Source: Ignavibacteria bacterium UBA7675
Lineage (GTDB): Bacteria > Bacteroidota > Ignavibacteria > Kapaibacteriales > UB7675
Reading direction: 5' to 3'
Length of the DNA: 64,000 bases
Assembly: GCA_002483085.1 (NCBI GenBank)
Contig: DLHF01000078.1
Coordinates: 54,507 to 118,506 of the forward strand
This document shows, piece by piece, positions 54,897-63,924 of this stretch; the stretch's first letter is position 1, and each line of letters starts with the position of its first letter. Made by a program: the position numbers and the translations under genes. Under the pieces are notes generated by a model. The model made no database searches. It had not been told where the DNA came from and saw only the letters and a program-made list of their open reading frames with translations.

Positions 54897-55619
54897 CTAC
54901 TTTTTCTTCAACAGCATTTCATAGGACGCCGCTTCAAACAAGAAGTGGTGGGCAAGTGCCAGCGAAAATACACTGCCGTACTCCATTCGCTCCGGATGCC
55001 ATTCCACGGCAAACAGAAACGGGCGCGACTGGGGTGTCGACCATTCAATTGCTTCGATAATACCGTCGGGTGATGTGGCGCTTCGAGCCAAGTCACCCGA
55101 CAATCTATCGACTGCCTGATGGTGGGCGCTGTTCACTGTTCCCTCCAGATGTCCGGTGATTTTCATTAGCATCGAACCAGGCGTTACAATCAGGTCGTGC
55201 TCTGCATCCTGGTTCTCTAATCGTCGATGCTCAATATCGGTGTGCACAAAAGTGTATATATCGGTGTGCAACGAGCCCCCTAGCGCTACATTGATAAGCT
55301 GCATACCACGGCATATACCGAGAATGGGCATATTCAGCGAAACCGCATGGCCAAACACAGCCAATTCCATTTCATCGCGCTGTGTGTCTATCTCGCCACA
55401 GTATTCCCTTTCCTCTTCTTTTCCGTAGCGCGCCGGATCAATATCGGGCCCGCCTGTAAATACTATGCCGTCGCATGGTTCTATTGCCGATTTTGCCTCG
55501 TCGGGGCCCAATGTGGATAAATCTACAATGTCAATTGCGGGATCGGCTGCGCGCAGCCAGAGCGCGTAATTTGCATACACAGGCAAATTGCCATGTCCCT
55601 TTGTCAGTGCTATTTTCAT
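54897..55619 (-). CDS. Class I glutamine-amidotransferase-like hydrolase (peptidase C26, PuuD-like)
   Basis: The 240 residues have the C26 pattern: GIVFTGGPDIDPARYG, the nucleophile C103 in ILGICRGMQLINVALGG, SAHHQAVDRL and the catalytic His in AVEWHPE. Family members cleave gamma-glutamyl bonds, such as gamma-glutamyl-GABA. It overlaps the lpxK gene by 4 nt (ATGA), so it is co-translated with lipid A enzymes, which is an unexpected partner. Confidence 0.9.
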   Translation of the reverse strand: MKIALTKGHGNLPVYANYALWLRAADPAIDIVDLSTLGPDEAKSAIEPCDGIVFTGGPDIDPARYGKEEEREYCGEIDTQRDEMELAVFGHAVSLNMPILGICRGMQLINVALGGSLHTDIYTFVHTDIEHRRLENQDAEHDLIVTPGSMLMKITGHLEGTVNSAHHQAVDRLSGDLARSATSPDGIIEAIEWSTPQSRPFLFAVEWHPERMEYGSVFSLALAHHFLFEAASYEMLLKKK

Positions 55620-56626
55620 CGCTTCTCTCGTTCAAAAAGTGAAGAAAGTTTGTGTCGTAATTCTTCGCATCCGCGCACAACATCCATGAGCACAGGCAAG
55701 ACAACGAGCCGCAGTCCCGCTTGGTCGAACTCCGTGCGAAAGCCGCGCAGTTTTACAGCGTCCTTTTCTGTTGTCGCCACGGTTGTGCAATGCCGAGCCC
55801 TACACAGGCTGATTATCCTTTGCACATCTCTTTGGCTGTACTTGCGGTGATCGCCAAATGCGAGTTGCCCGGCAACCGCCACACCCCGATCTACCAGCGA
55901 TGTCCAGAAGCGCGAAGGCCGCGCAATACCAGCTACCGCTATGACCTCAGACTTCCCGAGTTCTATTTTTCTCTGCGAAAAGGCACAACGCAACTCGCCT
56001 ACCTGCGTTACGGCTTCAATACACAACGCATCGGCGGTGCGGCAATCTCCGGGAATATCTTCACAGCGTACACCGCCCACACCGCAGAGCACATGCGCCC
56101 GGCGAAGCGAAGTCATGGGCTCGCGCAAGCGTCCAATAGGCAGCAGAACAGGTCGCTGCAACGTGGCTTCGTCTACCAGCACAATATCACAATCGCGGTA
56201 CAAGCGCCTGTGCTGAAAGCCATCGTCGAGCACAATGGCATCCACAGCAAAGAGCTTTTCGGCAGTACGTGCTCCGGCAGCTCTATCGGCATTCGCAATG
56301 ACCGGCACGGGCAGATGTTCGGCGTGCAGCATCAGCTCATCGCCTGCCTGCTCTACCGAAACAAGCACCGATGCACCATCGGAAACAACCACTTCGCCCC
56401 GGCTTTTGCGGCCATATCCCCGGCTTACCACCGCAGGACGACGCCCGAGGGCGAGTAGCTCGCGCACGATATACTGCACAAAAGGAGTTTTGCCGGTTCC
56501 GCCCACAGAAATATTACCCACGCTTATGACCGGCACCCCTGCGCGAACAATCTCTGTTCTGCACTCATCATAGCGCCCATTGCGCTGGGCAATAGCAAGA
56601 CCATATATCGCAGAAAGTACATTCAT
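55616..56626 (-). CDS. lpxK: Tetraacyldisaccharide 4'-kinase (lipid A)
   Basis: The 336 residues match LpxK: the P-loop-like VGGTGKT (41-47) in SVGNISVGGTGKTPF, RGYGRKSRGEVVV, GDELMLHAEHLPVPV, AIVLDDGFQHRRLYRD and the C-terminal TTEKDAVKL block. It phosphorylates the disaccharide precursor to give lipid IVA at the inner membrane. It lies 18 nt after the acyltransferase gene in a lpxB - acyltransferase - lpxK - C26 operon. Confidence 0.96.
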   Translation of the reverse strand: MNVLSAIYGLAIAQRNGRYDECRTEIVRAGVPVISVGNISVGGTGKTPFVQYIVRELLALGRRPAVVSRGYGRKSRGEVVVSDGASVLVSVEQAGDELMLHAEHLPVPVIANADRAAGARTAEKLFAVDAIVLDDGFQHRRLYRDCDIVLVDEATLQRPVLLPIGRLREPMTSLRRAHVLCGVGGVRCEDIPGDCRTADALCIEAVTQVGELRCAFSQRKIELGKSEVIAVAGIARPSRFWTSLVDRGVAVAGQLAFGDHRKYSQRDVQRIISLCRARHCTTVATTEKDAVKLRGFRTEFDQAGLRLVVLPVLMDVVRGCEELRHKLSSLFEREKR

Positions 56627-56644
56627 AGGTCTCTCGCTGCTTTG

Positions 56645-57217
56645 TCAAAGTCTGTTCAAGAGGTCTTGACACCACCGAATCGCATCGCTGATCTCTTCGC
56701 GGTCGGCTTCTTTGGGAATAGTAATAGGGAATGAAATAAGCACATCTACTGCGGCAAACGGCAGCGGCACTAAAAATCTATCCCAGCTTTTATTCAGGCG
56801 TATTCCCCTTGTCCTTACCATACATAAATACAGCGGCACACCAGCTCTGTGGGCAGCTACAACAGCGCCGGGCTTAAACTCATGGCGCGGACCGCGAGGT
56901 CCATCCGGAGTTACCAGAACAGTGCGAACCTCTGCCCAGCTTACAAGCTCTTCGAGTGCTTCCTTACCATGCCGCGACGATGAGCCACGCACGACGACAT
57001 ATCCCCACCGCTTTAGCAGTGCGGCAAGCAGACCGCCATCCCGGCTTTTGCTGGTAAGAGCAATGTCTCCCCTGCGCGCAAACAACTTCCAGACAGGTAG
57101 CATTTCATCGTGCCAAAACGCCACAACACATGGCCCTGTGGGTATAGACCCCGAAGGTTTCAGCCGCCATGTAGAAGCCAGCATACGAACAAGGAGAGGC
57201 AGCAAAAATTGCATCAT
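56645..57217 (-). CDS. DUF374 lysophospholipid-type acyltransferase
   Basis: ATG 57217 is chosen because it overlaps the lpxB stop (ATGATG), and the longer frame to 57241 has no support. The 190 residues show the DUF374 pattern VVAFWHDEMLPVW, LTSKSRDGGLLAALLKRWGY, VRGSSSRHGKEAL and LVTPDGPRGPRHEFKPGAV. Family members resemble lipid acyltransferases and are often found next to lipid A or Kdo genes. Between lpxB and lpxK it may act on lipid A; the exact step is not known. Confidence 0.88.
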   Translation of the reverse strand: MMQFLLPLLVRMLASTWRLKPSGSIPTGPCVVAFWHDEMLPVWKLFARRGDIALTSKSRDGGLLAALLKRWGYVVVRGSSSRHGKEALEELVSWAEVRTVLVTPDGPRGPRHEFKPGAVVAAHRAGVPLYLCMVRTRGIRLNKSWDRFLVPLPFAAVDVLISFPITIPKEADREEISDAIRWCQDLLNRL

Positions 57218-58314
57218 GGATCGATCACCGTAAAAATACACTCGGCGGCACGCATTGCAGCCCCTCCGTCACCGAGCAGTGTGCGAAGGCGGGCAAATTC
57301 GTTTTGCATCTCACATGCTGCCTGCTCGTTGTCGATCAAGCGCAATAGTTCATTGGCCAGCGCGCGCGGCGAGGCTTCTCGTTGGATACACTCGCGCACC
57401 ACAGAGCGCCCGAGGATAATATTGACAAGAGAAATATGAGGCAGGCTGATAAGGCGTCGCGCCAGCAAATAGGACAGCGTCGATGTTTTGTACATCATCA
57501 CAAAGGGCAGGCCGCACAGCGCCGCTTCAAGATTGGATGTCCCGGTTTTTACAATTCCCACCCGGGCTTGCTTCATCACAGCCCGGCTATTGTGCTCTAT
57601 GCGCGCAGTAGTGCCCACAGCTTCGTACAGCGCTGGGTCTATGCCTACAGGAGCAGCAATGACGATCTCGGTAGAGGGTCGTGCGCTCTGCACAATACGC
57701 GCAGACTCTAGCAGCACAGGCAAATGGCTCCGTACTTCTTGCTTGCGGCTGCCCGGCAGCAGAGCCAGCATATCGCGCCGCTCTTGAAACGGAGAAAAAC
57801 CAGAAGCAAAGTCGGGATCGTCTAACAGCGGATGGCCGACAAACTCCGTGCGAATGCCAAAATTCTCGAAAAATTCTTTTTCAAATGGAAATACTACCAT
57901 GAGCACATCTACGGCGTCGCGCAGTTTTGCAGCTCGGCCTCGCCCCCATGCCCAGAGCTGAGGCGCGATGTAGAAACACACAGGTGTGCCAATCTTTCGG
58001 GCTTCGGCAGCCAAGCGCATATTAAAGCCCGGATAGTCGACAGGGATAAAGGCATCGTAGTGCGATGCCCGCAGAAGCTCGGCACAACGAGCCAGCAGCT
58101 TTTTGAAATAACCGTATTTTCGCGCTACTTCCCAAAACCCCACGACATTGATATCCTGCAATGCCACGAGGCTGGTCAGGCCCACACGCTTCATTTCTTC
58201 GCCGCCAATGCCATCGAATTCACAGCCGGGATACCGCAGCCGCAAAGCAGCCATAAGACGCGCACCGTGTTTATCGCCCGATATCTCACCGGCAACAATA
58301 AAAAAACGCTTCAC
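57214..58314 (-). CDS. lpxB: Lipid-A-disaccharide synthase
   Basis: The 366 residues match LpxB: IVAGEISGDKHGARLMAAL near the N-terminus, IPVDYPGFNMRLA, FYIAPQLWAWGRGRA, FPFEKEFFENFGI, LALLPGSRKQEV, and the donor-site block IVKTGTSNLEAALCGLPFVM. It joins UDP-diacylglucosamine and lipid X in the cytoplasmic leaflet. It is the first gene of the lipid A operon and overlaps the acyltransferase gene by 4 nt. Confidence 0.97.
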   Translation of the reverse strand: MKRFFIVAGEISGDKHGARLMAALRLRYPGCEFDGIGGEEMKRVGLTSLVALQDINVVGFWEVARKYGYFKKLLARCAELLRASHYDAFIPVDYPGFNMRLAAEARKIGTPVCFYIAPQLWAWGRGRAAKLRDAVDVLMVVFPFEKEFFENFGIRTEFVGHPLLDDPDFASGFSPFQERRDMLALLPGSRKQEVRSHLPVLLESARIVQSARPSTEIVIAAPVGIDPALYEAVGTTARIEHNSRAVMKQARVGIVKTGTSNLEAALCGLPFVMMYKTSTLSYLLARRLISLPHISLVNIILGRSVVRECIQREASPRALANELLRLIDNEQAACEMQNEFARLRTLLGDGGAAMRAAECIFTVIDP

Positions 58315-58502
58315 TCTCTGTTTCTCCCTGTGCGAGCACTTTTCCTACCAAAGCTGACAATTTACACCGAATTCCTCTTGTGAGCCAATTTTTTCCAGCC
58401 CCTGCACAGATGGCAATGTTACCGCTGGGAAACATTAGATGGACTCGTGAGGTTGACCAACTGACGAATAATTGTTTCAACGAATAGTACAGAGGCATAC
58501 AT

Positions 58503-61500
58503 ATGATGCGATTCTTCCATCTCATAGCAGTGCTCGCAGCATGCGTGTTGATAGCGCCAAAAGCTGGTGCTGCACAAGATACTGGACATAACTCCGGTAC
58601 GATCATGCTTACAGGGCACCTGAACGGAATGCAGGAAATCCCCTCGGTTGGTACGAATGCCTCTGGTGTAGCAGCCATAGCTTTGCATCCAATAAATGGT
58701 CGGCTCTATGTGTCGGCGTATCTCACAGGGCTCAGCAGCAATATCACGGGTGTGCATATTCACGATGGGAAGGCCGACGAGAACGGACCGGTGCTGATCG
58801 ACCTTACGCAGTATGTAGAAGGAACTTCCATAAAAGCACTTCTCGATGTTTCGTTGCTGCCCAGCAAGACCGTAGTCGCCCTGATGAGTGGCGCGACGTA
58901 TCTGAATGTACACACATCCACTCATCCCAATGGCGAAATTCGCGGGCAACTCGGCATAGAAAGCGATGTCGCATTCCATACCAAGCTCGCTGGCTCCAAT
59001 CAAGTACCGCCCGCCGCTACTGACGGCTACGGCATAGGCACTATGAGCCTCTCGCCCGACAGTACCATGCTGGAACTCCGCGTCGTATTCAGCAATCTGA
59101 GTAGCCCGATGACCGGCGTACATCTGCATGTAGGCGCCAAGGGAGAAAATGGCAATGTCGTATCCGACCTCATGACACTTGTAAACGGCAAGGTGATAAG
59201 CGGAAAAGTAAATACGAATACATTCTTGCAGGAGCTCATAGCAGGTAATGTCTATATCAATATCCACACCCAGAACAACCCCAATGGCGAAATTCGCGGG
59301 CAGCTCGATATGAACTACGGTGTTCGATTCGAGGCCATGCTCAATGCGTCGCAAGAAGTACCGCCGCCAATAGTAATGGGCAGTGGGCTGGCAGATATCT
59401 ATCTATCGCCTACTCTCGACACGCTGTACTACGATGCAGTCTTCGAAGGGCTTTCCGGGCCAATTACCGCAGCGCATTTCCACGCAGCACCGCGCGGACA
59501 AAACGGCTCGCCTGTGATTGATATCAGCAGCAGTATTCAGTTCAATGGCCATCGCGTTTCTGGTATGGTCACCGGCAGCGATCTTTCCCGACCCTTTATT
59601 TCTGGGATGCTTACAGGCAATGTGTATATCAATGCACATACAACAGCATTCCCCAGCGGCGAAGTGCGCGGACAAGTGTACAGCCTTGCCCGCGAGGGAT
59701 ATATTGTACACATGAACGGCGGGCAAGAAACCCCGGCTGTTGATGTGCAGGCAATGGGCGGGGGCTATGTATCTATCAACAGGCAGATGCAGCGCGCCCA
59801 CTACGCTTTTGCAGCAGATGGACTGACAGGCCCTATTGCAATGGCGCACTTCCACGAAGGCATGCCCGGCATAATTGGCAGCGTGGTGTTCGACCTTACA
59901 CCATCGTTCGAAGGCAATACAGCCGCAGGCATATGGAGTTCCACGGCAACTATGCCATTTACGACAGCCCTTGCCGACGCTTTTGCCGAAGGAAACATCT
60001 ATGTAAATATTCACACGGCCCAGCATCAGAATGGCGAAATTCGCGGCTCGGCAGTACGCCTCGGCTCGCTGCTGGGATCACTCCCTGTAGACCCCAAAAT
60101 AGACAGCGACCTTCTTTTCTCAGCCAGATTAGACGGGCAATCGGAAGTGCCAGCAGTCCTGACTATGGGAGCAGGAACTGCGGCAGTGCACATGAGCGCC
60201 GATGCTGATTCGCTTGTTATTACCATGACAGTAACCGGCCTCTCTGGTCCGATTACCGGCGCACATATTCATCAAGGCAAGCGCGGCAATACAGGGCCTG
60301 TAGTGCTCTCGCTGATGGAGCAATTGAACGGCAATTCTCTGCGCATGACACTGACAGGCGACCAGATTACCCCCGAGCTTATCGCGCTTCTGATCGGCGG
60401 AGAAGCGTATGTAAACGTCCACACAATGCTTCATCCCAACGGCGAAGTACGCGGGCAGCTCATGATCGAAGCCGATCACGGCATTACAGCCGATCTTTCG
60501 GGAAATCAGGAAGTACCGCCGGTAGCTACGACTGCCTATGGCCACGGCTCCTTTGTGCTCGGCATAGACGAACGCATGCTTGCAGTAGATGTGGCACTGC
60601 ACGACCTTTCTACGCACATTACAGGTGCACACCTGCATCGCGCTGTGCCCGGCGAGACCGGCCCTGTGGTGGTAGACCTCATGCCGTATATGCACGGCAA
60701 TAGCATCAGCGCACAGCTCGATATTGCAACAGCTCTTACAGCGAGCTCTACCGTGCCGCAATTCCTTCAGGATTTAAAAGCTGGTAATATTTATATCAAT
60801 GTGCATACAGAAAACAATCCCAATGGCGAAATTCGCGGACAGCTCGTGCTGCACGAGGGTGGATTTTTTATGAATGCGATGCTCAACAGCGGGCAGGAAA
60901 TCCCACCGGCAGTAACAAATGCCCATGGTTCGGCCAGCTTTTGGGTAGAAGATATCACAAGCGCAACGCTTCATTATTCTCTTGTTGTCGACGGGCTGAG
61001 CGGGCCGATCACAGGAGCACATATCCATCAGGGTATTGCAGGCGAAACAGGTGGCGTGGTAGCTGATCTCTCCGGCAATGTGGACGGCAATAAAATTTCT
61101 GGCCAGCTCTCGCTTCTTACAGCCTCGCCCGACTTTTTGAGAAATGCAATTCAGGGCAAAACCTATGTAAACGTGCACACAGCAGCCTATCCCAATGGCG
61201 AAGTGCGCGGGCAGATATTCGGCACGCAGCGCGATGGCTATGTCTTTGAGCTGTGCGGCAGCCAGGTGATTCCCTCAATCGCTACGCCAGCACGCGGCAC
61301 AGGTGTCGCCAGCATCGACCGCAACAATTCATCGGCACATGTCATGTTTACAACCGGCGGGTTTCCGATCAACTCGGTCATTACATCCGCACGCGTCTAT
61401 CGCGGAGCAGCAGGCGCGAATGGCGACATGGTACTCGACCTTACGCCCTTGCTCAGCGCGGGAAGTGCGGCTGGCTTTTGGACATCTTCGGATGCGAGCA

Positions 61501-61907
61501 TGCCGCTTACGAACGAACTGGCGGCTGCCCTTCGCAGCGGCGAGCTCTATCTCGGTATCGGCACGACGCTTCATGCCAATGGTGAAATTCGCGGGCAACT
61601 AACGAAAAACGGCACCTGCGAAGCGCTCGCTACCAGCGTAGCCGACCCCGCAGTCGCAGTAGGCGCTGTCGTGTACCCGCTTCCCGCCAGCGATGTCGTG
61701 TACATTGCCCTGCAAACCGCAGCGCCTGTGGAAGGCTCGCTCGTCTTGCGCGATGTCCTGGGCCGCACTGTAGCAACCCGCGCTCTCCGCTCTGCGGAAT
61801 CCGGCGTGTTCGCGCTTGATATCTCGAACGTAGCAGCGGGTTCGTATATCATCAGCATCGAGCACAACCAAGCCGTACTGTTTGCGCGCCCAATTATAAA
61901 GAACTAA
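58503..61907 (+). CDS. Secreted protein with eight CHRD-type repeats and T9SS tail
   Basis: The 1134 residues start with a signal peptide (MMRFFHLIAVLAACVLIAPK). Eight repeats of about 115-135 residues follow, each of CHRD type: a GxQExPxV start, V.GL.GPITGAH.H.G (with variants), and a NPNGEIRGQL-type end. The eighth repeat is less regular. The last 80 residues are a T9SS type A domain (YPLPASDVVYIALQ ... AAGSYIISIEHNQAVLF). CHRD repeats occur in chordin and in many bacterial secreted proteins of uncertain role. It is followed by a terminator. Confidence 0.92.
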   Translation: MMRFFHLIAVLAACVLIAPKAGAAQDTGHNSGTIMLTGHLNGMQEIPSVGTNASGVAAIALHPINGRLYVSAYLTGLSSNITGVHIHDGKADENGPVLIDLTQYVEGTSIKALLDVSLLPSKTVVALMSGATYLNVHTSTHPNGEIRGQLGIESDVAFHTKLAGSNQVPPAATDGYGIGTMSLSPDSTMLELRVVFSNLSSPMTGVHLHVGAKGENGNVVSDLMTLVNGKVISGKVNTNTFLQELIAGNVYINIHTQNNPNGEIRGQLDMNYGVRFEAMLNASQEVPPPIVMGSGLADIYLSPTLDTLYYDAVFEGLSGPITAAHFHAAPRGQNGSPVIDISSSIQFNGHRVSGMVTGSDLSRPFISGMLTGNVYINAHTTAFPSGEVRGQVYSLAREGYIVHMNGGQETPAVDVQAMGGGYVSINRQMQRAHYAFAADGLTGPIAMAHFHEGMPGIIGSVVFDLTPSFEGNTAAGIWSSTATMPFTTALADAFAEGNIYVNIHTAQHQNGEIRGSAVRLGSLLGSLPVDPKIDSDLLFSARLDGQSEVPAVLTMGAGTAAVHMSADADSLVITMTVTGLSGPITGAHIHQGKRGNTGPVVLSLMEQLNGNSLRMTLTGDQITPELIALLIGGEAYVNVHTMLHPNGEVRGQLMIEADHGITADLSGNQEVPPVATTAYGHGSFVLGIDERMLAVDVALHDLSTHITGAHLHRAVPGETGPVVVDLMPYMHGNSISAQLDIATALTASSTVPQFLQDLKAGNIYINVHTENNPNGEIRGQLVLHEGGFFMNAMLNSGQEIPPAVTNAHGSASFWVEDITSATLHYSLVVDGLSGPITGAHIHQGIAGETGGVVADLSGNVDGNKISGQLSLLTASPDFLRNAIQGKTYVNVHTAAYPNGEVRGQIFGTQRDGYVFELCGSQVIPSIATPARGTGVASIDRNNSSAHVMFTTGGFPINSVITSARVYRGAAGANGDMVLDLTPLLSAGSAAGFWTSSDASMPLTNELAAALRSGELYLGIGTTLHANGEIRGQLTKNGTCEALATSVADPAVAVGAVVYPLPASDVVYIALQTAAPVEGSLVLRDVLGRTVATRALRSAESGVFALDISNVAAGSYIISIEHNQAVLFARPIIKN

Positions 61908-61930
61908 CACATAGTGCACTATGCACTCGC

Positions 61931-61962
61931 ACGGGGAATGGCTTTGGCTGTTCCCCGTTTTT
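61931..61962 (+). terminator. Terminator of the CHRD protein gene
   Basis: ACGGGGAA (61931-61938) and TTCCCCGT (61951-61958) form an 8-bp stem around a 12-nt loop, followed by TTTT. Confidence 0.88.
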
Positions 61963-61998
61963 GTTGGTAGGCCAGCAGAAAGAGGGGTAGTGCGCTTT

Positions 61999-62249
61999 TG
62001 TCTTCGCCCGCAACTTCGGCCTCTGCACCGCGCTGCACAGCCGCCTCGTGGCTCGCCGCCCGTCCTCCGCGTATCTCTGATGCGATAACCACAGCCACCT
62101 GCACTGGCGATACCTGTTTGGCAAACAGCTACGGCTCTTCCCAGCGATTGCCGGACGGCCAACTACGAGCCGGGCGTGCGACCGGTGACAGCGACCATAC
62201 GTAGAGCCGTCCCATCAGGGCGGCTCGATGCAACGACGCCCGTGCCACA
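61999..62249 (-). repeat. Dispersed repeat, copy I (alpha ... beta composite)
   Basis: Read on the plus strand: GTCTTCGCCCG, alpha (CTCTGCACCGCGCTGCAC from 62021, then CCGCCTCGTGG), a long unique centre (about 62055-62155), GGCCAACTACGAGCC and an inverted beta (62176-62249). The last 73 bp (62177-62249) are the exact reverse complement of copy C at 18221-18293. Together with the terminator it fills the 386-base gap before the VWA gene. Confidence 0.9.
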
Positions 62250-62293
62250 GCAACTACAGGCAAGAAGCAAATCTTATCTTTTCAGTTGATAAA

Positions 62294-63889
62294 ATGGCCG
62301 AAAAAGCAGTAATTGGCGGCAATGGTCGTGCAGACCTGTACAACGCACGCACAACAACAGGCAACAACATGGCAACCGACAGCCGCAATCTTTTCTCGCG
62401 CATGGAAGAAATGCGCTTCTTCGAGCACATTGAGGATAGCCTGCCCCAGGAATTCACAGCAGTGTACGAAATAGCGCGGATATTAGACAACGAAGAGCAC
62501 CCGCTTACGGAGCGCCTTGCGCCTATTCTAAAGCGGCAAACAGAGGCAAAGAAACTGCCTCCACCGGCCTCGTATCCCGTGCCGGTCTTCACAGCCAGCG
62601 AAGAATATGAAGCTGGCCTTATCCAGAACTACCGCGATGTGGTGCGTATTTATCCACACCAGTTCCTACTGCCCGATGATGTGTTCTACCAAAAATTGGC
62701 CGAACGCTCGCTGTGGATGCCCGTGCCTAAAGAGCCTCATAACTTCCGCTACCAAGCCGAATCCGACGACTTCGCACCAGACAGCCGCAAGCAGAAAGTG
62801 TACCTGCTGTTAGATACATCTACTTCTATGATCGCCCACCATCGCATCCACCTCGCTAAAGCAATCGCTTATGTGTTCCTCCGCCAAAATATGCGCGAGC
62901 TCGGTGAAACATTCTTCCGCACATTCGACGCCGTGATCGGCGACCGCTTCAGAGCTCACGACGGCAAATCCTTCGAGAAACTGATATCAGCAGTAATGCA
63001 CATCGACTCGCTCGGCAATGGCACTGCAATGGCAAAAGCAATCCAGACTGCAGTTGAAGATATCCGCTCGCACGACGAAATGAGCGAAGCGGAAATATTG
63101 GTGGTTACCGATGGCGCTGTACACCTGGAAAAAGAAAAAATCAATGCCCTGCTCGGCCACAATATCCGGCTGAATACTATCCGCATCGGCCACGAAGAAA
63201 TTACACCGCCTAAAGCCTATATTCAGGATCAAATCCTGCTCGGCACTACCGACCACGGGCGTATGCTGCAAAAGCTGCACGAACTCAAAAAAGACGTGGA
63301 GCGCAAGCTGAATCTCGCCGCAGGCGACCAAAAACGCCATCACCTGCAAAGCGAAATAGCGAGCATCAACGCACAGATTGATGCTATTACATCGCAGTTC
63401 ACCAAAAAAGTAGCGGAAACCTATGGCAGAGAAATTGAAGAGCTCTCTACAGTCTATATCCAAATCGAAGATATCGACCCCGATGCTATGTTCGCGCTTT
63501 CAGAGCCGCGCATCCGCGAGCTGGAAGAGCTCACCGAAGAAGTGCTCGAAACACTTTCCGACCACGTGGACGCCGACGAACTCAAAGAAGCCGCCATGCT
63601 GTACAATCACCTGGCATTTCTCCTACAGTTCAACAAACAAAACACCACAAAGCTCGAAAAGCAGGCGGGCGACCTGAAAGAGCTTATCGACAAAATGCTC
63701 GATGCCGAAGAGCGCGCTAAAGTGGATGTACCAGTGCACATGAACGTGATGGACATGCAGCAAATATCCCTGCTGATGAACTCAATCTCCGAGGAAAAAT
63801 CGTCGTTTGCCACGCTGCTGCGCCTGCTGTGGATGAAGCTCAAGCAAAAATATCGGCTGTGGCGGCAAAGCCGGAAGTTCAGAGCATAG
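62294..63889 (+). CDS. VWA-domain protein (CoxE/MoxR-associated type)
   Basis: ATG 62294 (531 residues) is preferred since the frame upstream to 62228 lies in repeat copy I; ATG 62369 is another option. After a helical N-terminal region, a von Willebrand A domain starts at KVYLLLDTSTSM, with the MIDAS motif DTSTS at 174-178, a conserved Thr in GNGTAMAKA and the later Asp in VVTDGAVH. The C-terminal 230 residues are helical and coiled-coil-like (about 325-480). Such proteins usually work with a MoxR-type AAA ATPase; none is in the window, but one may lie beyond its end. Confidence 0.85.
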   Translation: MAEKAVIGGNGRADLYNARTTTGNNMATDSRNLFSRMEEMRFFEHIEDSLPQEFTAVYEIARILDNEEHPLTERLAPILKRQTEAKKLPPPASYPVPVFTASEEYEAGLIQNYRDVVRIYPHQFLLPDDVFYQKLAERSLWMPVPKEPHNFRYQAESDDFAPDSRKQKVYLLLDTSTSMIAHHRIHLAKAIAYVFLRQNMRELGETFFRTFDAVIGDRFRAHDGKSFEKLISAVMHIDSLGNGTAMAKAIQTAVEDIRSHDEMSEAEILVVTDGAVHLEKEKINALLGHNIRLNTIRIGHEEITPPKAYIQDQILLGTTDHGRMLQKLHELKKDVERKLNLAAGDQKRHHLQSEIASINAQIDAITSQFTKKVAETYGREIEELSTVYIQIEDIDPDAMFALSEPRIRELEELTEEVLETLSDHVDADELKEAAMLYNHLAFLLQFNKQNTTKLEKQAGDLKELIDKMLDAEERAKVDVPVHMNVMDMQQISLLMNSISEEKSSFATLLRLLWMKLKQKYRLWRQSRKFRA

Positions 63890-63924
63890 CACAAGCTGCT
63901 TGTACAAGATACAGTTTGTATCGC

